Notes under the pieces: model-generated
The model's input: only the letters and a program-made list of their open reading frames with translations
Databases searched by the model: none
Told to the model about the DNA's origin: nothing
Origin: Pedobacter sp. MC2016-15
GTDB taxonomy: Bacteria; Bacteroidota; Bacteroidia; Sphingobacteriales; Sphingobacteriaceae
NCBI RefSeq assembly: GCF_026239695.1
Contig: NZ_JAPIVS010000005.1
Location: 62,001-126,000 of the forward strand
Direction: 5' to 3'
DNA: 64,000 nucleotides
Shown: in pieces, positions 26,847 to 33,615 of the stretch
Layout of the letters: every line of letters starts with the position of its first letter
Numbering within the stretch: position 1 is the first letter of the stretch
Made by a program: the position numbers and the translations under genes

Positions 26847-27080
26847 ATGAAAAAATATGAATTTTCTGGGGAAATCCAGGGGAAATACCGCCAGATTGAA
26901 ATCTATCCTTTATCTGATTCGAAACAGGCGTACCTGATACATTGGGACGGTTTTGAAGTAGGAGTAATATCTAAAAACAGTGGGAAATGGCATACCGATC
27001 ATGAGGCGCTCGTAGATTATACAGAGGAACTCGGTGAATTTATAGAAGTGAGGGAAAAAGAAATTGCTGATAGTGAATGA
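26847..27080 (+). CDS. Small hypothetical protein, 77 residues
   Basis: The ATG at 26847 begins MKKYEFSGEIQGKYRQIEIYP; the frame remains open 30 bases further up. The product is acidic, soluble and has no recognised domain (YLIHWDGFEVGVISKNSGKW, then LGEFIEVREKEIADSE). It follows the 26376 gene by 87 bases on the same strand. Confidence 0.55.
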   Translation: MKKYEFSGEIQGKYRQIEIYPLSDSKQAYLIHWDGFEVGVISKNSGKWHTDHEALVDYTEELGEFIEVREKEIADSE

Positions 27081-27113
27081 CCCCGGCCTGAATAAATATG
27101 TGCTGAAATAAAA

Positions 27114-27713
27114 CTATAGTGGAGAATCAGGTTCTTCTGTTTGCTCCGCACTGTAGTAGACATATACTTCTCTATCCATTGTTTCCCCATTCTTTCTTTT
27201 CAATTTTCTTTTCTCACTTTTAAGTTTCGCAATTTCGACCATATAATTCAGGGTTTGAGATACTTGTTTGCTGCTCAGATCCAGTCCGCGTTCTGCACAG
27301 GCTGCTCTGATTTGCCACCCGTATTTTGGTTCCTTGAAGATGCCTGCCGGAACTAATTCCTGCAGAATGAAATAAGAACTTTTTCTGGCCGCTTTCGTCT
27401 CGGTAAAATATTCCGGATTGCCTTTTTTAAAGGTATCATAAAACTTCTTTACCGGCAGGGCCTTTCTGATGTTCGCGGAAAGAATATAACTGGGATTTAG
27501 AAGTTGTGTGCTTTTGATCTTTAGGGCATCAGCTATCTTCTTTGCAATTTCGGCTGTTAACTTTTTACTGCCGTTCGACAAAGCATAAATATGGCTTTCT
27601 GATACCTTGGTAAGTTCTGCGAAGCCCGCAATCTCCAATCCAACGAGATCCATGATCTGATTGATCCGGTCTCTGAAGTCATTTTGAAGGTAGGAGTCAG
27701 TTTTCTCTTCCAT
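27114..27713 (-). CDS. XRE-family HTH regulator with a C-terminal domain
   Basis: A 199-residue protein with a Cro/C1-type HTH at residues about 15-70 (MDLVGLEIAGFAELTKVSES; SNGSKKLTAEIAKKIADALK) and a second, helical domain that may sense a ligand or form a dimer (KKFYDTFKKGNPEYFTETKA). The ATG at 27713 is used; the frame begins only two codons earlier at TTG. It is divergent from a promoter at 27758-27788 that serves a short transcription unit without a normal gene. Confidence 0.8.
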   Translation of the reverse strand: MEEKTDSYLQNDFRDRINQIMDLVGLEIAGFAELTKVSESHIYALSNGSKKLTAEIAKKIADALKIKSTQLLNPSYILSANIRKALPVKKFYDTFKKGNPEYFTETKAARKSSYFILQELVPAGIFKEPKYGWQIRAACAERGLDLSSKQVSQTLNYMVEIAKLKSEKRKLKRKNGETMDREVYVYYSAEQTEEPDSPL

Positions 27714-27757
27714 GCCCAAATGGAATGAATAACTTGTCCTAAAAATTATTCATAAAA

Positions 27758-27788
27758 TTTGTTTTTCGAATTTATGTTGTTACCTTTA
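27758..27788 (+). promoter_or_regulatory. Consensus-type promoter divergent from the XRE gene
   Basis: TTTG (27758-27761), 19 bases, then TACCTTTA (27781-27788), one mismatch to TAnnTTTG. It points away from the XRE gene into a region without a normal gene and would give a transcript of about 320 bases ending at the hairpin 28065-28117. Confidence 0.5.
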
Positions 27789-27812
27789 CTATAGAAACTT
27801 AATTCAAGCGAT

Positions 27813-27896
27813 ATGACGGATAGGCCCAAGCGTGATTCGAACACGTATAAGTTTATCCATAAAGATTTGTCTAAGCCTGATTCATTAAGAGTTTAA
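27813..27896 (+). CDS. Possible 27-residue peptide
   Basis: ATG at 27813 starts MTDRPKRDSNTYKFIHKDLS and ends after KPDSLRV. It is the first frame after the promoter and carries no signal or membrane segment. No strong ribosome-binding site is visible, and so short a frame is only weak evidence. Confidence 0.25.
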   Translation: MTDRPKRDSNTYKFIHKDLSKPDSLRV

Positions 27897-27923
27897 AGCG
27901 TCAATATTTTGTGATTAAAAGTA

Positions 27924-27947
27924 CAAAAAAAAGGCTGGGAGAAGCCT
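27924..27947 (-). terminator. Terminator for the minus strand (MauE transcript)
   Basis: On the minus strand AGGCT, six bases, AGCCT form a five-pair stem followed by seven or more T residues (27924-27931 are A on the plus strand). It would end a transcript coming from the MauE gene, about 140 bases beyond its stop codon. Confidence 0.5.
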
Positions 27948-27948
27948 G

Positions 27949-28053
27949 ATGGCGGAGCTGTGTCCGGAATCTTCTGATAAACCAAATGATAAACCCTACG
28001 AAAATGAAAAAATCAAAAATTCATTCATTGAGTACAATTCCGAAACCACCTGA
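27949..28053 (+). CDS. Possible 34-residue acidic peptide
   Basis: MAELCPESSDKPNDKPYENE is followed by KIKNSFIEYNSETT. GGGAG lies seven bases before the ATG. A second ATG at 28004 in another frame gives MKKSKIHSLSTIPKPPD. One of these could be translated from the short transcript, but neither has a family I recognise. Confidence 0.3.
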   Translation: MAELCPESSDKPNDKPYENEKIKNSFIEYNSETT

Positions 28054-28064
28054 TTAGTAAGTTG

Positions 28065-28117
28065 CAAAGCGGCCGTATTTAGGTTGGTTATGGTAATGGC
28101 GGCCGCTTTGTTTTATT
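28065..28117 (+). terminator. Strong plus-strand hairpin overlapping the MauE stop
   Basis: CAAAGCGGCCG (28065-28075) pairs perfectly with CGGCCGCTTTG (28100-28110), an eleven-pair GC-rich stem, then TTTTATT. The MauE stop codon (minus strand, 28088-28090) falls within the 24-base loop. The T-run is only on the plus strand, so a plus-strand RNA must end here. Confidence 0.65.
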
Positions 28118-28528
28118 CTCAGTCTTTATGAAATAAAGACCTGTTAAAGTCATTCCCAAAAAAAACAGATTCATTACAAGATGAAGCGGCCAGCTAAAAT
28201 AGTCGAATGCAGTGGGGTATGGGCAGGGCAGATGGTTATAAAAGTTAAAGCTGAGAAGAGCGGTATACATAGTGAAAATACTTAGTAAAGATGCTGACCC
28301 ATATAGTCCTATCAGGCTCGTTCTTGGCCAGATCAGCAAAAAAGTCAGCAGTAGCTCTGCTGTAGGCAAAGCCGGCGCGAGAACAGGCTTCAGTTTATTG
28401 CTGAAAGGTTGGTTATTGATCTGCCACTTAAAATGATCATAATCCGTAAGCTTATCAAAAGCTGTATAAAAAAATAATGTCCCTAAAATAAATGGGGTTA
28501 GTTCTATCAGCCAATATTTCGATTTCAT
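28088..28528 (-). CDS. MauE/DoxX-family redox-associated membrane protein
   Basis: A 146-residue protein with four membrane helices (IELTPFILGTLFFYTAF; ELLLTFLLIWPRTSLIGLYG; SIFTMYTALLSFNFY; LHLVMNLFFLGMTLTGLYF). The short CPYP segment (NHLPCPYPTAFDYFSW) sits between the third and fourth helices. The MauE/DoxX group is associated with disulfide or quinol-linked redox reactions; the partner here is not adjacent. The 3' end lies inside a plus-strand terminator. Confidence 0.78.
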   Translation of the reverse strand: MKSKYWLIELTPFILGTLFFYTAFDKLTDYDHFKWQINNQPFSNKLKPVLAPALPTAELLLTFLLIWPRTSLIGLYGSASLLSIFTMYTALLSFNFYNHLPCPYPTAFDYFSWPLHLVMNLFFLGMTLTGLYFIKTENKTKRPPLP

Positions 28529-28695
28529 AATTTCAGGGTTAATTCGGTTGGTTAATATTTGAGAATACCGGAAAAAGTAATCAAACCTAAATTAGTGATT
28601 GCATTATCATGACAGAGAAGACACAGGTTTCAATATCAATTGATACCATAAGATTTACTTTTCGATGTCAATTTAAATAGCATAATATTTTAGTA

Positions 28696-28714
28696 ATACT
28701 AATAATAATAGTAT
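28696..28714. promoter_or_regulatory. Dyad ATACTA-N7-TAGTAT (candidate operator)
   Basis: A six-plus-six dyad with a seven-base spacer and the same geometry and sequence as the one at 26346-26364. It is 49 bases ahead of the ATG at 28764. The two copies may be sites for one regulator. Confidence 0.45.
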
Positions 28715-28763
28715 TATTGTATGGTGTATTTCAGAATACACTGAAAGACTTAAATTTAAAATT

Positions 28764-29081
28764 ATGCAAGTAACGGTAGTTCCTATTATTAATCCGGCAG
28801 GTGATCCTGGCGCATCCCTTGCAACCGTCATGAAAAAAAGGCTGGAGCGCCTGGCAAATGATCTGCAAAGGGAAGAACTGAAATCGATGGAGGTAATGGA
28901 GCCCTTGTATGGGGATGTGGTGATTTACATCAGCTATAATAGCAAATACAATATCCGCTGGAGAATTGTAAATGATGTTCCGGAAGGAGTAGAGCAGGAA
29001 GTAGCCAAACACTGTGATCAACTCGGCTACCTCAAATGGAAGACGGATACTGTCAATTCATTTGCAGGACGGAAAGGATAG
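28764..29081 (+). CDS. Hypothetical protein, 105 residues
   Basis: A soluble protein starting MQVTVVPIINPAGDPGASLA, with a coil (KRLERLANDLQREELKSMEV) and VVIYISYNSKYNIRWRIVND. No recognised domain. It shares a dyad-type upstream site with the 26376 gene. The frame is supported by normal codon use and by the absence of any overlapping gene. Confidence 0.55.
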   Translation: MQVTVVPIINPAGDPGASLATVMKKRLERLANDLQREELKSMEVMEPLYGDVVIYISYNSKYNIRWRIVNDVPEGVEQEVAKHCDQLGYLKWKTDTVNSFAGRKG

Positions 29082-29089
29082 GAAAAGAT

Positions 29090-29218
29090 TTATTTACGAT
29101 TAAAACTTCGCAATAAAATGGCAATTAGCGTTATCGTGATAATTGTTGGTAACAAGTAGATTACCATATGTCCTAACTGATAACCAATCTGATATAAAAT
29201 TGAATTAATGCTGCCCAT
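29090..29218 (-). CDS. 42-residue single-pass membrane peptide
   Basis: The minus-strand ATG at 29216-29218 opens a frame of 42 residues: MGSINSILYQIGYQLGHMVI, then YLLPTIITITLIAILLRSFN and RK. The N-terminal part is amphipathic, the middle is one hydrophobic helix, and the end is basic (RSFNRK), as expected for an inner-membrane peptide with the C-terminus in the cytoplasm. It is divergent from the Rrf2 gene, and the dyad operator (29292-29322) lies between them. It is too short to be sure; no clear ribosome-binding site is seen. Confidence 0.4.
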   Translation of the reverse strand: MGSINSILYQIGYQLGHMVIYLLPTIITITLIAILLRSFNRK

Positions 29219-29291
29219 AAAACAAGTATAAAAAAAATATTTAATTATTGGAGCGGTGGTGGAAAACTTTTGAAGAGCTATGTCAGGAAAA

Positions 29292-29322
29292 AATAATAAA
29301 AGATATATTTGTCTTTTATTTA
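29292..29322. promoter_or_regulatory. Dyad operator of the Rrf2 gene, over the -33 element
   Basis: AATAAAAGA (29295-29303) and TCTTTTATT (29312-29320) are exact reverse complements around the eight-base spacer TATATTTG. The same arrangement occurs ahead of the flavohaemoglobin gene. The TTTG at 29308-29311 is the likely -33 element, so a bound protein would block RNA polymerase. I infer autoregulation by the Rrf2 product. Confidence 0.65.
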
Positions 29323-29341
29323 GAAATTCTTTATATCTTTG
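29308..29341 (+). promoter_or_regulatory. Promoter of the Rrf2 gene
   Basis: TTTG (29308-29311), then TATCTTTG (29334-29341), a perfect TAnnTTTG match, with a 22-base spacer (slightly long). Transcription would begin near 29348, just ahead of the ATG at 29354. Confidence 0.55.
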
Positions 29342-29353
29342 TCCTGTATAACG

Positions 29354-29791
29354 ATGGGAGTATTTTCAAAAACATGCGAATATGCGATGAGAGCAGTTTT
29401 CTTTATCGCACACCGGACCACAGCTGGCGAGAGGGTAGGGATCAGGGAGATCGCTGCTGGGATCGATTCACCCGAAGCATTTCTCGCCAAAATTATGCAG
29501 GATCTCACCAGAAGAGGAATTGTTAATTCTATCAAAGGACCAAACGGTGGCTTTTACATGGACGCAGCATCACTGAAAAAACCGTTGTCCGAAGTTGTAC
29601 TCGCGGTAGATGGCGATGGAATTTTTGTAGGATGTGGTATGGGCCTGGAGTATTGTTCTGCGGTCAATCCCTGTCCGCTGCACAATGAATTCATGGAAAT
29701 CAGGACCCGTATCCAAAAGATGATGCAGGAGAATACTATTGGCGATTTCAATGAAGAACTAAATTTGGGCATTCTCTCATTAAAGAAATAG
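29354..29791 (+). CDS. Rrf2-family regulator with three cluster-type cysteines
   Basis: A 145-residue HTH protein with the Rrf2 fold: winged helix at residues 1-75 (YAMRAVFFIAHRTTAGERVG; IMQDLTRRGIVNSIKGPNGG) and three cysteines at 94, 101 and 107 (CGMGLEYC, then SAVNPC) that match the spacing type of IscR and NsrR, which bind [2Fe-2S] or [4Fe-4S] clusters. The start at 29354 gives the canonical MGVFSKTCEYAMRAV; the frame continues 15 bases up. The gene is followed by a truncated haemoglobin and shares its operator with hmp, so an NsrR-like NO response is likely. The choice between NO, oxygen or iron-sulfur sensing is inferred from the neighbourhood. Confidence 0.85.
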   Translation: MGVFSKTCEYAMRAVFFIAHRTTAGERVGIREIAAGIDSPEAFLAKIMQDLTRRGIVNSIKGPNGGFYMDAASLKKPLSEVVLAVDGDGIFVGCGMGLEYCSAVNPCPLHNEFMEIRTRIQKMMQENTIGDFNEELNLGILSLKK

Positions 29792-29826
29792 ATGGTAAGT
29801 GGCATAGTAAGATTAAGTTTTGTTAT

Positions 29827-29847
29827 AATAAAGGATAAAAAGGTATT
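29827..29847 (+). promoter_or_regulatory. 21-base element before the truncated haemoglobin gene
   Basis: All 21 bases (core AAAGGATAAAAAGG) are identical to 56679-56699 before hmp; both copies end 11-14 bases before an ATG. The sequence looks like a degenerate copy of the Rrf2 dyad (ATAAA...GGTATTTAT). It may be a second, weaker site or part of the leader. Confidence 0.6.
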
Positions 29848-29861
29848 TATATATTAATAGT

Positions 29862-30248
29862 ATGAAAGATATTGAAGACATCAATGACATTCGCTTGTTT
29901 GTCGACGAATTTTATAAAAAAGTACAGAGAGATATGTACTTGGGACCAGTGTTCCATAGTGCAATCAGCGACTGGCAGCCTCACCTGGAAAAAATGTATT
30001 TATTCTGGAATGCCGCACTATTTGGGATTGCCGGTTTCAAAGGTAATCCCTTTGCCAGACACGCCACCCTCAACATAGGACTGCTGCACTTTCAGAAATG
30101 GCTGGAATTATTCAACGAGACGATCGATGCCCATTTTGAAGGTCCTGTGGCAGAGAATACGAAGGAGAGAGCGGTTCTGATGGCAAAAACTTTTGTCGCA
30201 CGACTGGAAAACCCTCCTCCGGGAGGCCATCAAAGAACCATAGTTTAA
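29862..30248 (+). CDS. Group III truncated haemoglobin
   Basis: A 128-residue globin with the group III pattern: FVDEFYKKVQRDMYLGPVFH, YLFWNAALFG, and ARHATLNIGLLHFQKWLELF, which includes the proximal-helix histidine region. Such proteins bind oxygen or NO and are often under NO control. It lies 70 bases after the Rrf2 gene with an NO-type element in between, and 23 bases before the cupin gene, so the three may be one transcript. Confidence 0.9.
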   Translation: MKDIEDINDIRLFVDEFYKKVQRDMYLGPVFHSAISDWQPHLEKMYLFWNAALFGIAGFKGNPFARHATLNIGLLHFQKWLELFNETIDAHFEGPVAENTKERAVLMAKTFVARLENPPPGGHQRTIV

Positions 30249-30271
30249 TCTTCATATAAATAGAAAACATC

Positions 30272-30574
30272 ATGATCATCAAAGAAATATTAAAAACACT
30301 GGAAACTACCAAAGGAGAAACGCCGGTTATCAAATTGATACATAAAAATGATAACAGCAAGCTGATGGCACTTGGATTTAACAAAGGAATGGTGCTCGGA
30401 AACCATCAGACGGATATTCCGGCCACGTTAATCGTATTGCAGGGCGTTGTGAATTATCAGGAAGAAGGACGAAACATTATTGTGAATGCGTTGGAAGAAC
30501 TCAGCATACCCGTCAACGTCACTCACTCAGTCACTGCCCTTGAAGACAGTCTGTGTATCGTGATCAGGGCTTAA
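30272..30574 (+). CDS. Small cupin-domain protein
   Basis: A 100-residue cupin barrel (GMVLGNHQTDIPATLIVLQG; NVTHSVTALEDSLCIVIRA). Two histidines are in positions that could hold a metal, but the usual four-ligand set is not complete. It follows the truncated haemoglobin directly and precedes the oxidase operon, suggesting a role in the same NO or low-oxygen response. Confidence 0.75.
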   Translation: MIIKEILKTLETTKGETPVIKLIHKNDNSKLMALGFNKGMVLGNHQTDIPATLIVLQGVVNYQEEGRNIIVNALEELSIPVNVTHSVTALEDSLCIVIRA

Positions 30575-30619
30575 TCAATTCTGACAGTCAAATGATACTT
30601 TAAATTTTTCATTTGTCGG

Positions 30620-30648
30620 CCTGTGGTAAACAATAAATATACCACAGG
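30620..30648. promoter_or_regulatory. Dyad CCTGTGGTA-N11-TACCACAGG ahead of the oxidase operon
   Basis: Nine perfect pairs (30620-30628 with 30640-30648) and an 11-base loop. No T-run follows, so a terminator is less likely than a regulator site. It is 31 bases upstream of the candidate -7 box at 30679. Confidence 0.45.
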
Positions 30649-30678
30649 TTAAGAACTGATCAAACCAAAAAAGGTTTA

Positions 30679-30686
30679 TAGCTTTG
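30679..30686 (+). promoter_or_regulatory. Candidate -7 box of the oxidase operon
   Basis: TAGCTTTG matches TAnnTTTG exactly, but no clear -33 TTTG lies upstream, so the promoter may need an activator, perhaps at the dyad 30620-30648. The leader to the ATG at 30868 would be about 175 bases. Confidence 0.4.
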
Positions 30687-30867
30687 GGTAGCTACGGTTG
30701 GTTGTACTGCCTCTATTGCAGTTATTTAGTTCTTATTGCATTGTATGCCAGTGTTTCATGGTATGGGTTTGCTGTGTATTTGCTTACTCCTTTTTGGAGT
30801 GAGGTATGGCTGGAGAATAGTTTTTTCAGGCAGGAAAATTTTTGTATTTCTTTAAAATTAATCTAAT

Positions 30868-32562
30868 ATGATATACCAAATGACCTTTTTGGATGCAGCT
30901 CGCGCTGCTACGGTAAAAACTGAAAACCTGATAACCGCACCGGGAATTGTTATCACGCTAGTGCTGCTCTTTATTCCCATCCTCATTATGGTTGTACTGC
31001 TTTTGATGAAAATCCGGAAGTTGTTCGCTATCAAATCTGCTGCGAGACTTGCCGGTACTAACGGGGACTTACTGCTTTCCACAACAGATGGCTTGTTAAA
31101 AAATATCAATCAGCACGCTGCAGTTCCTTTTGTATCGGTCAAAAGAAAAGCACAAATCCGTCCCTATACAGATCCGAAACTAGCTTCGCTGATTCTTTGG
31201 TTCCTGATCTCTGCGACTTTCTGGCTCATTTTGGGTACTACAGTGGGAGAGTATGTTGGGATTAAGTTTGTGGCACCAGATGTTGACCATTATGAATGGC
31301 TTACTTTTGCACGATTAAGGCCTGTACATACAAACGCTGTTTTCTGGGGCTGGTCATCCCTGGGAATGATAGGTTTAGGGTATTATGTGGTGCCAAGGGT
31401 GAGTAATGTCCCCATTCATAGTACCAATGCCGGCTGGTGGACATTGTTGCTGATCAACAGTTCGGTGCTGATAGGAAGTCTGCTGTTGATGGCGGGTATC
31501 AATAACGGTGGCGGAGAATTCAGAGAATACATCTGGCCGGTGCAGTTGCTTTTCGCCATTGGCCTTGCCCTGACCTTAAATAACTTTCTGAAGACAGTTG
31601 CAAAACGTACTACCAAAGAGATTTATGTCTCTAACTGGTACATGGTTACGGCAGTAATATTTGCTATTGTGCTGACTATTGTTGGGTACATACCCCTCTG
31701 GCAGGATGGCCTTGGTGAAACTATCACGCAGGGATATTATATGCATCAGGGAGTAGGGATGTGGTTTATGCTTTTTTCACTCGGACTGGTTTACTATTTT
31801 CTGCCGCAGCAGCTAAACAAGCCTATTTACAGCTACAGCCTGGGTATCCTTGCATTCTGGGCGCAGATACTCTTTTATACTTTGATAGGTACACACCATT
31901 TCGTATTCAGTGCTATTCCATGGTCTCTTCAGACCGTTGCGATCATTGGAAGTATGGGCATGGTTATTCCTGTGGTCGCTGGTACGACTAATTTTCTGAT
32001 GACCTTCATGGGTTCATGGAATAAAATAACCAACAGTTATACCCTCCCATTTTTCCTGGTGGGTATCGTCTTTTACTTTACGGGCTCCCTGCAGGGAACT
32101 GCAGAAGCCTTTCGCTATACTAACCTGATGTGGCATTTTACAGATTTTACCGTGGCACATTCACATCTGACGATGTATGGGATTATAGCCTTCCTGCTTT
32201 GGGGATGTATGTATGCGGTTGTTCCCCGTTTAACGCGGGTGGAACCGCCGCAGTTGGGTGTCGGACTTCATTTCTGGGCTGCCTTTATCGGTCTGATGTT
32301 TTACAGTATTTCACTGATGGTCGGTGGTACGCTCAGGGGATACATGTGGATGGATGGTAAGCCTTTCATTGACAGCGTAATCATGATGGCTCCATTCTGG
32401 CTGTGGCGCGCTATCGGAGGAACTTTGATGTGGGTATCCCATCTCGCTTTTGCATACAACCTCTATCGCATGATTGCCTTCCGCCATACGGTAAATGATA
32501 CCATGGCCACAGAGCCGGAGCCTGAGGCGGCTACATATGAAATAGCAACTGCAAAAGGATAG
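30868..32562 (+). CDS. cbb3-type cytochrome oxidase subunit I (CcoN-like)
   Basis: A 564-residue haem-copper oxidase catalytic subunit with many membrane helices. Haem and copper ligands are visible: LRPVHTNAVFWGW (low-spin haem His), YMHQGVGMWFM (Cu-site His), IGTHHFVFSAIPW (Cu-site His pair) and VAHSHLTMYG (haem ligands). The Tyr six residues before the HH pair (FYTLIGTHH) is at the position of the cross-linked Tyr of cbb3 oxidases, which favours oxygen reduction over NO reduction. The N-terminus has an extra helix and loop (to about residue 100) before the core. Subunits II and small partners follow; a separate CcoP gene does not. Confidence 0.9.
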   Translation: MIYQMTFLDAARAATVKTENLITAPGIVITLVLLFIPILIMVVLLLMKIRKLFAIKSAARLAGTNGDLLLSTTDGLLKNINQHAAVPFVSVKRKAQIRPYTDPKLASLILWFLISATFWLILGTTVGEYVGIKFVAPDVDHYEWLTFARLRPVHTNAVFWGWSSLGMIGLGYYVVPRVSNVPIHSTNAGWWTLLLINSSVLIGSLLLMAGINNGGGEFREYIWPVQLLFAIGLALTLNNFLKTVAKRTTKEIYVSNWYMVTAVIFAIVLTIVGYIPLWQDGLGETITQGYYMHQGVGMWFMLFSLGLVYYFLPQQLNKPIYSYSLGILAFWAQILFYTLIGTHHFVFSAIPWSLQTVAIIGSMGMVIPVVAGTTNFLMTFMGSWNKITNSYTLPFFLVGIVFYFTGSLQGTAEAFRYTNLMWHFTDFTVAHSHLTMYGIIAFLLWGCMYAVVPRLTRVEPPQLGVGLHFWAAFIGLMFYSISLMVGGTLRGYMWMDGKPFIDSVIMMAPFWLWRAIGGTLMWVSHLAFAYNLYRMIAFRHTVNDTMATEPEPEAATYEIATAKG

Positions 32563-32603
32563 TAGATAAGAATTTATGAATACAAATTATATCAAACAAA
32601 GCG

Positions 32604-33608
32604 ATGGAGTATTTTAATGATCATAGGCGGTTATATTTAACTGCACTGGCACTTTTTGTGACGTTAACCCTTCTGGTTGTCATCATTCCTGCCATATCCA
32701 ACCAGACTAATAACGGGCTGCTCCCCGGATATGAGTTGCCCTCTGATGAAGTGGTAGCGGGTAAAGCATTATATATTGCCAACGGATGTGTGGCCTGCCA
32801 TACGCAGCAGGTTCGGGATGTAGCCATGGATGAGGTTTGGGCTGAACGTCCCGGAATGGCGGCGGATTATGCCGGTAACCACAGGCAGGATTTCTGGAGA
32901 AATACTGCTACCCTGATGGGTACAGAGCGTACAGGACCTGACCTTACCACCATAGGTACACGTCAGCCTTCGCGCGACTGGCATTTGCTGCACCTGTACC
33001 AGCCCCGGGCTGTGGTTAAGGAATCGATTATGCCCGCCCATCCCTGGCTGTTTGAGGAGAAAGAAAGCCTGGATTTGAAAGATGTGGAAGTCACTGTCCC
33101 TGATGAGTTTAAAGCGCACAAAAACATGAAAGTGGTGGCCAAAAGAGAAGCTTTGCAGCTGATTGCCTATTTGCAGAGTCTTAAACAAATCAAGATTTAT
33201 AACCCCTCTGCAGTGGCTAAGTTTTTATATAAAGACGAGGCTAAGCAGGGCAAGGAGGCCGGGGCTGCTAAAAATCCCGGGGCCAAGGGGCAGGCCTTGT
33301 ACGCGCAACATTGCCAAAGCTGTCATCAATCCAATGGTGAAGGTTTAAAAGGGGCTTTCCCGCCGCTTAAGGGTAGTCCGATTGTAAATGATGATAATCC
33401 CGAACTACAGATCACTATTATCATGAGGGGATATGATGCAAAACCAGAATATGGTGTGATGCCGGCAGTGGGCACCAATGCGAATTTAAATGCAGAGCAG
33501 ATTTCTGCAATTGTCAACCATGAGCGTTCCAGCTGGGGGAATAAGGGCAGGGCTATTCCTCCTGCAGAAGTACAAAAGATTATGGATATGATTAAAAATG
33601 GCAAATAA
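32604..33608 (+). CDS. CcoO-like cytochrome c with a second haem c domain
   Basis: A 334-residue protein with an N-terminal membrane helix (LALFVTLTLLVVIIPAIS). The first part is CcoO-like with haem site CVACH (residues 58-62), ERTGPDLTTIGTRQPSRDWH and SIMPAHPWLF. The second part (about 225-330) is a cytochrome c with CQSCH and a distal GVMPAVG Met region. Thus a mono-haem subunit II and a CcoP-like cytochrome are joined. It follows subunit I by 41 bases. Electrons would pass from periplasmic cytochrome c to subunit I. Confidence 0.87.
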   Translation: MEYFNDHRRLYLTALALFVTLTLLVVIIPAISNQTNNGLLPGYELPSDEVVAGKALYIANGCVACHTQQVRDVAMDEVWAERPGMAADYAGNHRQDFWRNTATLMGTERTGPDLTTIGTRQPSRDWHLLHLYQPRAVVKESIMPAHPWLFEEKESLDLKDVEVTVPDEFKAHKNMKVVAKREALQLIAYLQSLKQIKIYNPSAVAKFLYKDEAKQGKEAGAAKNPGAKGQALYAQHCQSCHQSNGEGLKGAFPPLKGSPIVNDDNPELQITIIMRGYDAKPEYGVMPAVGTNANLNAEQISAIVNHERSSWGNKGRAIPPAEVQKIMDMIKNGK

Positions 33609-33615
33609 ATAGATT

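Larger units (their letters stand above)
27714..28087. other. Non-coding or peptide-coding stretch between XRE gene and MauE
   Basis: The stretch begins with the intergenic promoter (27758-27788), contains three tiny frames (27813-27896, 27949-28053, 28004-28057), a minus-strand terminator (27924-27947) and the left arm of a plus-strand terminator (28065-28117). No gene of normal size is present. The bounded unit of about 320 bases could be a small RNA or a peptide transcript. Confidence 0.5.

Noticed and set aside
27819..27845. Bases resembling the T-arm of a tRNA on the minus strand (GTTCGAATC context)
   Set aside because: No matching acceptor or anticodon arm lies at the right distance; the same bases are explained as part of a tiny reading frame after a promoter.
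30684..30866. 60-residue hydrophobic frame ahead of the oxidase gene
   Set aside because: It begins with TTG inside the candidate promoter box, has no ribosome-binding site, and its hydrophobicity probably comes from the T-rich leader.
30868..32562. Reading the oxidase subunit I as an NO reductase
   Set aside because: The Tyr at the cbb3 cross-link position and the cbb3-type haem and copper segments are present; NO reductases of the NorB type lack that Tyr.
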